A stretch of DNA of 64,000 bases from Trueperaceae bacterium (GTDB lineage: Bacteria > Deinococcota > Deinococci > Deinococcales > Trueperaceae), in assembly GCA_011389865.1 (NCBI GenBank), contig JAABTL010000005.1:62001-126000 (forward strand), in the 5' to 3' direction. A program made the translations under genes and the position numbers. The notes beneath the pieces are model-generated. The model made no database searches. It was given only the letters and a program-made list of their open reading frames with translations, and was not told the DNA's origin. Below, piece after piece: positions 27,991-36,389 of this stretch; position 1 is the first letter of the stretch, and each line of letters starts with the position of its first letter.

Positions 27991-29943
27991 TCACAACGGC
28001 CACACCCACAGCAGCATCGGCACCCCCACGGCCACCACGAGCAGCTCCAGCGGGAGCCCGAGGCGCCAGAAGTCGCCGAAGCGGAACCCGCCCGGCCCGA
28101 GGATCAGCGTGTTGTTCTGGTGACCGATCGGCGTCAGGAAGGCGCACGAACCCCCGACCGCCACCGCCATCAGGAACGTGTCGGGGTTGGCGCCGAGCTG
28201 GGCGGCCGCGCCGATGGCGATCGGGCACATCACCGCGGCGGTCGCAGCGTTGTTCATGAAGTCCGACAGCGTCATGGTGACGACGAGCAGCAACGCCACG
28301 GTCAGCACCGGGCGACCCTGCGCGACGCCCTCGAGCAGGAGACCGGCGAGCAGGTCGGCGGTGCCGGTGGTCGCCATGGCGCCGGCCACCGGCAGCAGGG
28401 CGGCCAGCAGCACGACCACCGGCCAGTCGATCGCCCGGTAGACGTCGCGCGGTGGCACCACCCGCAGCAGCATGAACGCCACCACGCCGGCGGCGAAGGC
28501 GATCGCGGCCGGGACCAGTCCCAGGGCCGCCACGCCGACGGCGAGCAGCATGCCGACGCCGGCCAGCCACGCGCGCCGCGCGTCGGGGACGAGGATCTCC
28601 CGCTCGGCCAGGGGCGCCGCACCGAACTCGAGGGCGAACCCCGCGAGCGCCTGACGCGTCCCCTGCAGCAGCAGGACGTCGCCGGCGCGCAACCGCGCCG
28701 CGCGCAGCCGGCGGATCGAGCGCTGGCCCTGGCGCGAGATCGCCAGCAGGTTGATGCCGTGGCGGGTGCGGAGCTGCAGGTCGGTGGCGGAGCGCCCGAT
28801 CGACAGCGCCTGCGGCATGACCACGAACTCCTGGAGGGCGACGTCACGGTCGTCGCCCTCGTCGTCGCCTTCGCCGCCCTCGTCGTCGCCTTCCTCACCC
28901 TCGTCGTCGCCTTCGCCGCCCCCACGTTCGTCCTCTCCCGCCCGCTCGGCCGCGACCTCGCCCTCGTCCTCGCCGCCCTCCTCGCCGCCCTCCTCGCCGC
29001 GCTTCTCGCCTTCGCCGCCCTCCTCGCCCTGGCCGTCCTCCTCGTCGTCCGCTTCCTCCGCCTCCTCGAGCCGCAGCCCGAGGGTCGACAGGACCGAGCC
29101 CAGCGCCTCCGGCTCGGCCTCGAGCACCAGGACGTCGCCCTCGCGTACCACCCTGCCCGGGTTCGGGGGGGTGAGACGCGTGTCGTCCCTGACGAGGCCC
29201 ACCACCTGGGCATCGTCCTCGTCGATCTCGTCGTCGACCTCCCCCAGGCGCATGCCCACCACGCGGCTGTCGGCGCCGACCCGCACCTCGGTGAGATAGC
29301 GCCCGGTGTCGAACGCCTCATCGATGGCGCCGCGCCGCACCGGCACCAGCCGCCAGCCGACGACCCCGATGAACGCGAGGCCCGCGAGGGCCACGGCCGC
29401 GCCCACGGGCGTGAAGTCGAACATGCCGAAACCGCTGACGCCGGTCTCCGCGCGGAAGCCTGCGACGATCAGGTTCGGCGGCGTGCCGATCAGCGTGGTC
29501 ATGCCACCGAGGATGGTGCCGAAGGAGAGCGGCATGAGCACCCGGCCCGGCGGCAATCCGTGCTTGCGGGCGAGGTGGACGGCCACCGGCATGAGCAGCG
29601 CCAACGCCCCGACGTTGTTCATGAAGGCGGACATCACGGCGCCCAGGCCGGTGAGCGTGGCGGCGCCGAGCAGCGGGCCGGTCGTGCTCGGCATCAGCCG
29701 CCGCGTGAGCGCGTCCACGGCGCCACTCGCGCGCAGGCCATGGCTCATCACCAGTACGCAGGCGACGGTCACGACGGCGGGGTGGCCGAACCCCGCGAAC
29801 GCGTCCGCAGCGGGGACCAAGCCGGCCGCCACGCAGGCGAGCAGCGCGAGCAGGGCCACCACGTCGTGGCGCCAGCGCCCCCACAGGAACAGGGCGACGG
29901 TGGCGGCCAGGACGGCGAGCAGGACCACCTGGTCCTGCGTCAC
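27991..29943 (-). CDS. SLC13-family permease with two RCK_C/TrkA-C domains and acidic linker
   Basis: 'AFMNNVGALALLMPVA', 'LIGTPPNLIVAGFR', 'TPIGHQNNTLILGPGGFRFGDFWRLGLPLEL'. Confidence 0.9.
   Translation of the reverse strand: MTQDQVVLLAVLAATVALFLWGRWRHDVVALLALLACVAAGLVPAADAFAGFGHPAVVTVACVLVMSHGLRASGAVDALTRRLMPSTTGPLLGAATLTGLGAVMSAFMNNVGALALLMPVAVHLARKHGLPPGRVLMPLSFGTILGGMTTLIGTPPNLIVAGFRAETGVSGFGMFDFTPVGAAVALAGLAFIGVVGWRLVPVRRGAIDEAFDTGRYLTEVRVGADSRVVGMRLGEVDDEIDEDDAQVVGLVRDDTRLTPPNPGRVVREGDVLVLEAEPEALGSVLSTLGLRLEEAEEADDEEDGQGEEGGEGEKRGEEGGEEGGEDEGEVAAERAGEDERGGGEGDDEGEEGDDEGGEGDDEGDDRDVALQEFVVMPQALSIGRSATDLQLRTRHGINLLAISRQGQRSIRRLRAARLRAGDVLLLQGTRQALAGFALEFGAAPLAEREILVPDARRAWLAGVGMLLAVGVAALGLVPAAIAFAAGVVAFMLLRVVPPRDVYRAIDWPVVVLLAALLPVAGAMATTGTADLLAGLLLEGVAQGRPVLTVALLLVVTMTLSDFMNNAATAAVMCPIAIGAAAQLGANPDTFLMAVAVGGSCAFLTPIGHQNNTLILGPGGFRFGDFWRLGLPLELLVVAVGVPMLLWVWPL
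28838..29075 (-). repeat. Low-complexity E/G/D-rich coding repeat inside the SLC13 permease
   Basis: Iterated CTCGTCGTCGCCTTCGCCGCC-type units; product EEADDEEDGQGEEGGEGEKRGEEGGEEGGEDEG...GDDEGDDRD. Confidence 0.85.
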
Positions 29944-30132
29944 GGTTCCAGGGCCGGCGGTGCGGACCGCCGCTCCAGAGGGCTGCCGTTCATCACCCCA
30001 TCATGGCAGCACGGGCGCCGCCGCGGCCCGGATCCGGCGCCCTGCCCCACGACGACGCGGCGCGTGGCAACCACGGCCGGGGTGCGCGCGCCCGCGACCC
30101 GGTCGCCACGGGGCCGCTGATAGGCTGACGGC

Positions 30133-30753
30133 GTGAGCCACCGAATGCACGGCACCACCATCGTCGCCGTCCACCGCGACGGCGTGACCGCCCTGGCGGG
30201 CGACGGCCAGGTCACCCTGGGCGATACCATCGTCAAGCGCGGCGCCGTCAAGGTCCGCACGCTGGCGGACGGCGTCGCCATCGCCGGCTTCGCCGGCGCC
30301 GTCTCCGACGCCTTCACCCTGATCGAGAAGTTCGAGGGGTACCTGGAGACCCACAAGGGCCACCTGCTGCGCGCCGCCATCGAGACCGTCAAGGAGTGGC
30401 GCACCGACCGCATGCTGCGCCACCTGGAGGCGATGCTGATCGTCGCCGACGAGGAGCAGATCCTGACCCTGTCGGGCTCCGGCGACGTCGTGCGCCCCGA
30501 CGACCCGGTCGCCGCGGTCGGCTCGGGCGGCCCCTACGCCCAGGCGGCCGCGCTGGCGCTGCTGCGGCACAGCGAACTCGACGCCCCCACGATCGCCCGC
30601 ACGGCGCTGCTGATCGCCGCCGAGATCGACCTCTACACCAGCGGCACGGCCACCGTCCTGACGCTGGGCGGCCCCGATGACACGGCCGACGGCGACGAGA
30701 CCGACGGCGCGGCGAACGACGCCTCGAGCGACGGCGCGGAGGCGAACCCATGA
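30133..30753 (+). CDS. hslV: HslV peptidase subunit of HslUV protease
   Basis: 'GTTIVAVHRDGVTALAGDGQVTLGDTIVKRGAVKVR'; TAGGCT-N6-GTG at 30133, alternative ATG 30145. Confidence 0.94.
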   Translation: MSHRMHGTTIVAVHRDGVTALAGDGQVTLGDTIVKRGAVKVRTLADGVAIAGFAGAVSDAFTLIEKFEGYLETHKGHLLRAAIETVKEWRTDRMLRHLEAMLIVADEEQILTLSGSGDVVRPDDPVAAVGSGGPYAQAAALALLRHSELDAPTIARTALLIAAEIDLYTSGTATVLTLGGPDDTADGDETDGAANDASSDGAEANP

Positions 30754-32057
30754 GCGACGCCCAGGGCCTGGCCGCGTTCGACATGACCCCGCTCGAGGTG
30801 GTCGAGGCTCTCGATCGCCACATCATCGGCCAGCACAAGGCCAAGCGCGCCGTCGCCGTCGCGCTGCGCAACCACCTGCGCCGGCGGCGACTGCCCGAGG
30901 CGCTGCAGGCCGAGGTCAGCCCCAAGAACATCCTGATGATCGGCGCCACCGGCGTCGGCAAGACCGAGATCGCGCGCCGCCTCGCGAAGCTGGCGCGCGC
31001 GCCCTTCCTCAAGGTGGAGGCCACGAAGTTCACCGAGGTCGGCTACGTCGGTCGCGACGTCGACTCGATCGTGCGCGACCTCGTGGCCGCGGCCGTCACG
31101 ATGGTCGAGGAGGAGCGCAAGGCCGGCGTCGCGGAGCAGGCCAAGCGCGCGGCCGAGGTGCGGCTGCTCGAGGCGCTGCTGCCCGGCGGCAGCGACGAGG
31201 GCCGCGCGTCGATGCGGACGCTGCTCGAGGGTGGCAAGCTCGAGGAACGGATGGTCGAGATCGAGGTCGAGGAGGCGACGGCCTCGCCGATGATGGGCCT
31301 GCCCGGCATGGAGCAGATGGGCCAGCAGCTGCAGGACGCGTTCTCGCAGTTCATGCCCAAGCGGCGCGCACGACGCAAGCTGAGCGTGCGCGAGGCGCGC
31401 CGCGTCCTCGCTGCCGAGGAGGCCGACCGGCTGATCGACCACGACGAGGTGCAGCGCGAGGCGGTGTGGCGCGCAGAGAACGCGGGCATCGTCTTCCTCG
31501 ACGAGCTCGACAAGATCGCCGGCGGCGGCCACGCGCAGGGACCCGACGTGTCGGGTGAGGGCGTGCAGCGCGACCTGCTGCCGATCGTCGAGGGCACGAC
31601 CGTCCAGACCCGCTGGGGGCCGGTGTCGACCGACCACGTCCTGTTCATCGCCGCCGGCGCCTTCTCGGTCGCCAAGCCATCCGACCTGATCCCCGAACTG
31701 CAGGGCCGCTTCCCCGTGCGCGTCGAGCTCGAGGACCTGACGGCGGTCGACCTGCAGCGCATCCTGACCCAGCCCGAACACGCGCTGACGAAGCAGTACC
31801 AGGCGCTCCTGGCGGTCGACGGGACGCGGATCGAGTTCACCGAGGGGGGCGTCGAGGCGCTCGCGCGCGCCGCCGAGCGCGTCAATCGCGAGATCGAGGA
31901 CATCGGTGCCCGCCGGCTACACACGGTCCTCGAGACGGTGCTCGAAGACGTCGCGTTCGGGACGGGCCTCGGTGCGGTGCGCATCGACGAGGTCTACGTG
32001 GAGCGCAAGCTCGGCGACCTGGTGGAGGACGAGGACCTCAGCCGCTACGTGCTCTAG
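30750..32057 (+). CDS. hslU: HslU ATPase subunit of HslUV protease
   Basis: 'LDRHIIGQHKAKRAVAVALRNHLRRRRL', Walker A GATGVGKTE, 'VEATKFTEVGYVGRDVDSIVRDL'. Confidence 0.96.
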   Translation: MSDAQGLAAFDMTPLEVVEALDRHIIGQHKAKRAVAVALRNHLRRRRLPEALQAEVSPKNILMIGATGVGKTEIARRLAKLARAPFLKVEATKFTEVGYVGRDVDSIVRDLVAAAVTMVEEERKAGVAEQAKRAAEVRLLEALLPGGSDEGRASMRTLLEGGKLEERMVEIEVEEATASPMMGLPGMEQMGQQLQDAFSQFMPKRRARRKLSVREARRVLAAEEADRLIDHDEVQREAVWRAENAGIVFLDELDKIAGGGHAQGPDVSGEGVQRDLLPIVEGTTVQTRWGPVSTDHVLFIAAGAFSVAKPSDLIPELQGRFPVRVELEDLTAVDLQRILTQPEHALTKQYQALLAVDGTRIEFTEGGVEALARAAERVNREIEDIGARRLHTVLETVLEDVAFGTGLGAVRIDEVYVERKLGDLVEDEDLSRYVL

Positions 32058-32151
32058 GGAGCGCGTGCTCTAGGGAGCACGCGTGCTCTACGGAGCACGT
32101 GCTCTACGGAGCACGCATGCTCTGGGCAGCATGCGCGATCCGAGGATCGCG
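32049..32151 (+). repeat. Array of six consecutive mini-hairpins at the 3' end of hslU
   Basis: Stems about 6 bp, loops about 4 nt: GTGCTC-TAGG-GAGCGC; GTGCTC-TAGG-GAGCAC; GTGCTC-TACG-GAGCAC x2; GCATGCT-CTGGGC-AGCATGC; CGCGATC-CGAG-GATCGCG. Confidence 0.9.
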
Positions 32152-32210
32152 TGCCCTGACGTGCGCCCCGCCGACGCCCGGCTGCCACCCCGGCGCGCTA
32201 CCCTGGCCGC

Positions 32211-33686
32211 ATGGCCACGCCCGAGCTCCTCAACCTCGTCGGCGGCGAATGGCGCCGCCCAGAGGGCGCCGATCGCGCCCCCGTCACCAACCCCGCCACC
32301 GCGGAGACGCTCGCGTGGGTGCCCCTGTCACCCGCGGGCGAGGTCGACCTGACGGTGCGCGCCGCCGCCGCGGCCTTCCCCGCCTGGCGCGACACCCCGG
32401 TCGGCGACCGCGTCCAGTCGCTCTTCCGCCTCAAGGCGCTCATGGAGCGCGACATCGTGGAGTTGTCGCGCACGATCACCCTCGAGTGTGGCAAGACCTA
32501 CGCCGAGTCCGAGGGTGAGCTGCGCCGCGGCATCGAGAACGTCGAGGTCGCCAGCGGCATGCCCAGCCTGATGCAGGGCTACAACAACGAGGACGTCGCC
32601 CGCGGCATCGACGAGCACCTCTTCCGCCAACCGCTCGGCGTCGTCGCCGGGATCACCCCGTTCAACTTCCCCGGCATGATCCCGCTGTGGTTCATGCCCT
32701 ACGCGTTGGGGGCCGGCAACTGCTTCGTCCTCAAGCCCTCCGAGCGCGTCCCGATGACGACCCAGCACCTCATGCGGCTGTGCCAGGAGGCCGGCTTCCC
32801 CGACGGCGTCGTCAGCCTGGTCAACGGCGGCAAGGAGACCGTCGACGCGCTGCTCGACCACCCGCAGGTGCGCGCCGTCTCCTTCGTCGGCAGCACGCCG
32901 GTCGCGAAGTACATCTACGCCCGCGCCACCGCCAACGGCAAGCGCGCGCAGTGCCAGGGCGGCGCCAAGAACCCGGCCATCGTCCTCCCCGACGCCGACA
33001 TGGACATGAGCACCCGCATCCTGGCCGACAGCGCCTTCGGCTGCGCCGGCCAGCGCTGCCTGGCGACCTCGGTGGTCATCACCGTCGGCGAGGCACGCGA
33101 GGCGTTCAGCGAGCGGATCGTCGACGACGCCCACACCCGCCGCGTCGGCTTCGGCCTCGACGACGGCGTGCAGATGGGCCCCGTGATCAGCGAAGCGAGC
33201 CGCGAGCGCATCCACGGCCTGGTGGACGCCGGCGTGCGCGAGGGGGGACGCCTGCTGGCCGACGGCCGCGGCGCCACCGTCGACGGCTTCGCCGACGGCT
33301 ACTTCCTGCACCCGACCGTCGTGGCCGACGTCGACCCCCACGGCGATTTCGCGCACACCGAGATCTTCGGGCCGGTGCTGACGCTGCTCCACGCCGACAC
33401 GCTCGACGACGCCATCGCCCTCGCCAACGCCCGCGCCTTCGGCAACCAGGCCTGCCTGTTCACCACCTCGGGCGCCGCCGCCCGCGCCTTCCGCCATCAG
33501 GTGAAGGCCGGCAACGTCGGCATCAACCTCGGCGTCGCGGCGCCGATGGCCTACTTCCCCTTCAGCGGCTGGGGCGACTCCTTCTTCGGCGACCTGCACG
33601 GGCAGGGCCGCCACGCCGTCGAGTTCTTCACCGAGACCAAGGTCGTCATCGAGCGCTGGCCCAGCGCCTGGTCGCGGCGGTTCTGA
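32211..33686 (+). CDS. mmsA: CoA-acylating methylmalonate-semialdehyde dehydrogenase
   Basis: 'GITPFNFPGMIPLWFMPYALGAGNCFVLKPSERVPMT', 'FGCAGQRCLATSVVI'; TACCCT-N6-ATG. Confidence 0.93.
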   Translation: MATPELLNLVGGEWRRPEGADRAPVTNPATAETLAWVPLSPAGEVDLTVRAAAAAFPAWRDTPVGDRVQSLFRLKALMERDIVELSRTITLECGKTYAESEGELRRGIENVEVASGMPSLMQGYNNEDVARGIDEHLFRQPLGVVAGITPFNFPGMIPLWFMPYALGAGNCFVLKPSERVPMTTQHLMRLCQEAGFPDGVVSLVNGGKETVDALLDHPQVRAVSFVGSTPVAKYIYARATANGKRAQCQGGAKNPAIVLPDADMDMSTRILADSAFGCAGQRCLATSVVITVGEAREAFSERIVDDAHTRRVGFGLDDGVQMGPVISEASRERIHGLVDAGVREGGRLLADGRGATVDGFADGYFLHPTVVADVDPHGDFAHTEIFGPVLTLLHADTLDDAIALANARAFGNQACLFTTSGAAARAFRHQVKAGNVGINLGVAAPMAYFPFSGWGDSFFGDLHGQGRHAVEFFTETKVVIERWPSAWSRRF

Positions 33687-33688
33687 CG

Positions 33689-34057
33689 CTAGCGGGGGTG
33701 AGGCGGCACGACGGGCCGGGTGACGGGCGCGCGGTGCTCAGGTAGCTCGCGCAGTTCGTCCTGCGTCATGCCGAGGATGACGCGGGTCCCGTCGTCCTCG
33801 TCGCGAACGGCCAGGCGGTGCGCGGCGACGGCCACGGCGCGCGACCCGATGCCCAGGTAGCCGCCCACCTCCATCACCACCGACTCGATCTTGCCATCGT
33901 CGCCGACGACCACGTCGTTGACCGTGCCGATCTCCTGGCCCTCGCGGTCGTGGACGGTCGCTCCGCGCAACGCTTCCTCGGTCACGGAATCGGGAATCTC
34001 GCCTGCCTGGGGCGTGGCACGCACGCCCATCACGTCCGACTCGTTGGCGCCCTTCAT
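33689..34057 (-). CDS. PRC-barrel domain protein
   Basis: 'LRGATVHDREGQEIGTVNDVVVGDDGKIESVVMEVGGYLGIGSRAVAVAAHRLAV'. Confidence 0.85.
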   Translation of the reverse strand: MKGANESDVMGVRATPQAGEIPDSVTEEALRGATVHDREGQEIGTVNDVVVGDDGKIESVVMEVGGYLGIGSRAVAVAAHRLAVRDEDDGTRVILGMTQDELRELPEHRAPVTRPVVPPHPR

Positions 34058-34227
34058 GCGATCTCCCTCCCGACGCGACACGGACCGGCGCGGGTCGCAC
34101 CCACGCCGTACCTCGACGCGTCACGCTTCAGGTTAACAGCCGCCCATGCTCCATCTTGTCTTCTCCCAGACGCATTCTTACCCGTTCCATCCGAGCATGT
34201 GACCATGCGGGCACGAAGGTATCCCGG

Positions 34228-34881
34228 TCAACTCGGCGCGGGATCGCCGGGGGGACGCGGGGCCCATCCGGCGGCGACCGCCCGCGCCGTCCGGGCCAGG
34301 CGGCGGGCCTCCCGCAATGGGGTCGGTGTTCGCGTGGCACCCGCGAACCCGCGAACCACCGCCAACGCGGTGGCGGGATCCGTGCGCCACGCGGCGTGCA
34401 CGATGACGGGCCTCGCGCCCACCCGGGTCCACACGCGGTACGCGACGACCTGGCCATCCAGGGTCAAGGGTTGCGGCTCCGCAGACCCTCCGGGCGCGGG
34501 GGCGACCGCGGCCAGTGGCCGGTCCGTCACCCCGACGGTCGCCAGGTCCAGCACCGCGCCGAGGTGCAGCGCGAGGCCGGCCCGGCGTGGATGATCGCGG
34601 CCGGTCGCGTCGACCAGCAGCACGTCCGGTCGCACCGGCAGGCCCGCGACCGCCCGCTCGAGGAGCGCTCCGGCGCGCAGCGCCAGCAGGCCCGGGGCGT
34701 AGCTGGCCGCGGTCGTCCCGGCGACCACGTGCGCGGCGACGCGCCGGCCGCCCTCGAAGGTCGCGGCCGCCGCCCACGCCGGCTCGGCGCCGGCCGCGAG
34801 CGCGTCGGCGTCTTCCGCGAAGCACACGAAGCAAGCGCCCACGCGCGCCGCGAGGACGGCCCGGCACGGCGGGGGCGCCAT
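34228..34881 (-). CDS. Endonuclease V family protein with atypical catalytic residues
   Basis: 'YAPGLLALRAGALLERAVAGLPVRPDVLLVDATGRDHPRRAGLALHLGAVLDLATVGVT' resembles Nfi; start uncertain. Confidence 0.75.
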   Translation of the reverse strand: MAPPPCRAVLAARVGACFVCFAEDADALAAGAEPAWAAAATFEGGRRVAAHVVAGTTAASYAPGLLALRAGALLERAVAGLPVRPDVLLVDATGRDHPRRAGLALHLGAVLDLATVGVTDRPLAAVAPAPGGSAEPQPLTLDGQVVAYRVWTRVGARPVIVHAAWRTDPATALAVVRGFAGATRTPTPLREARRLARTARAVAAGWAPRPPGDPAPS

Positions 34882-34960
34882 CGCCGCCAGCCGCCGCTGC
34901 AGCGCGGCGAGGCCGGCGGCATCGGTGGGCCACGGCGTTCCCGCGGGCGGCCGCCAGTCG

Positions 34961-36100
34961 TCAGTCGTCGGCGTCGATCCCGTGGCGTGCGAACAGCAGC
35001 GACCGCACCCGCCGCAGCATGGCGTCGATCTCGATGTCGACCCCGCTGCGGCGGCCGGCGTCCGAGAGCAGCGTGCGATCGCGCAGGCCGCCGGTCCACT
35101 CGGTCGTCTCGAGCAACACGCCGCCCATGCCGAAGCTCATCGCGTCGTGGTGCTCCTGGTCGCCGCACAGGACGCTCCAGGCGAGGGCCCAGCCGCGCAC
35201 GGTGTTCTCGACGTGGTAACCGCCGCCGCCGGTCGCCAGGATCGGCTTGCCCAACCCGCGCACGTGCTCGAGCACGTCGGCGTAGGCGTTGTTGCTCAGG
35301 TGCAGGTGCGCGAGCGGGTCGCCCGCCAGCGCGTCCATGCCGATCTCGACGACGATGACGTCCGGGTCGAAGGCACGCATGAGCGGCAGCGCCCCCTCCT
35401 CGAAGACCTTCACCCACGCGGCGTCGTAGGTGCCGACCGGCAGCGGGAAGTTGGCGGCGTACCCGCGTCCCTCGCCGTGGCCGATCTCCTCCTCGAAGCC
35501 CGTGCCCGGGAAGAGCGTCTTGCCGCTCTCGTGCAGCGACACCGTCATGACGTCGCTGCGATCGTAGAAGGCGTCCTGGACGCCGTCACAGTGATGGGCG
35601 TCGACGTCGAGGAACAGCACCCGCTTGCCGGCACGCGCCAGCGTCTCGCAGGCCAGCACGACGTCGTTGACGTAGCAGAAGCCGGAGGCCCGCGTCGGGT
35701 GCGCGTGGTGGAAGCCCCCGGACGGGTTGAAGGCCAGGTCGACCTCGCCGGCCAGGATGAGTTCCGCCGCCGTCACCGAGCCGCCCGCGGCCAGGCTGAC
35801 GTAGTCCAGCATCCCCGGGAAGATGGGGCAGTCGGGTGTCCCCAGGCCCATCGACAGCGCCTGCAGATCGTGTTCGCCCATCCCGCCACGGTGGAGCGCG
35901 TCGAGGTAGCCAGGGTCGTGGAAGCTCTCGAGCTCCGCTCGCGAGAGCTTGCGCGGCGCCACCAGCGTGCGGTCGCCGCCGTGCATCAGGCCCATGTTCT
36001 CGACCGTGCGGTAGGTCAGGCCCGCGCGCCGCGTGTCGAACGGGCAGGCGGGCGGGTACCCGCCCTCGTCGAGTTCGTCGGTGAAGATGAACGCCTTCAT
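34961..36100 (-). CDS. acuC: Acetoin utilization / histone-deacetylase-family deacetylase
   Basis: 'GGFHHAHPTRASGFCYVNDVVLA', 'RVLFLDVDAHHCDGVQDAFYDRSDVMTVSLHE', 'TGGGGYH'. Confidence 0.93.
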   Translation of the reverse strand: MKAFIFTDELDEGGYPPACPFDTRRAGLTYRTVENMGLMHGGDRTLVAPRKLSRAELESFHDPGYLDALHRGGMGEHDLQALSMGLGTPDCPIFPGMLDYVSLAAGGSVTAAELILAGEVDLAFNPSGGFHHAHPTRASGFCYVNDVVLACETLARAGKRVLFLDVDAHHCDGVQDAFYDRSDVMTVSLHESGKTLFPGTGFEEEIGHGEGRGYAANFPLPVGTYDAAWVKVFEEGALPLMRAFDPDVIVVEIGMDALAGDPLAHLHLSNNAYADVLEHVRGLGKPILATGGGGYHVENTVRGWALAWSVLCGDQEHHDAMSFGMGGVLLETTEWTGGLRDRTLLSDAGRRSGVDIEIDAMLRRVRSLLFARHGIDADD

Positions 36101-36389
36101 GCGCGCCGCCGCCTTCCTTGCCCGCCGCGCGCCTCGCGCGCGGCCACGATGCCCTTGGATCCGCCGCAGCCCGCGGCTCGCCAGCCCGTCGACCGCGCCT
36201 CGACCAGGCGCGATCACGTCAGGATACCGTGTGCAACCGGCGTGCCGGTCGCGCCCCCGGCCCCGCGGGCGCCGGCCCCGCCCAGGGCTTACCGGGGCAC
36301 GGGCGCGACGTCCGCGGACCCGCGCCCCGGCCGCCTTCGGGTACGATGGCTCCGCCGCCCCCGCCGGGGCGGCATGGAGGCTCCACCCC

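Noticed and set aside
28838-29075. CRISPR-like or VNTR array
   Set aside because: Repeats are in-frame coding low-complexity acidic codons with no spacers.
32049-32151. Simple rho-independent terminator for hslU
   Set aside because: Six short stems and no U-tract; reported instead as a hairpin array.
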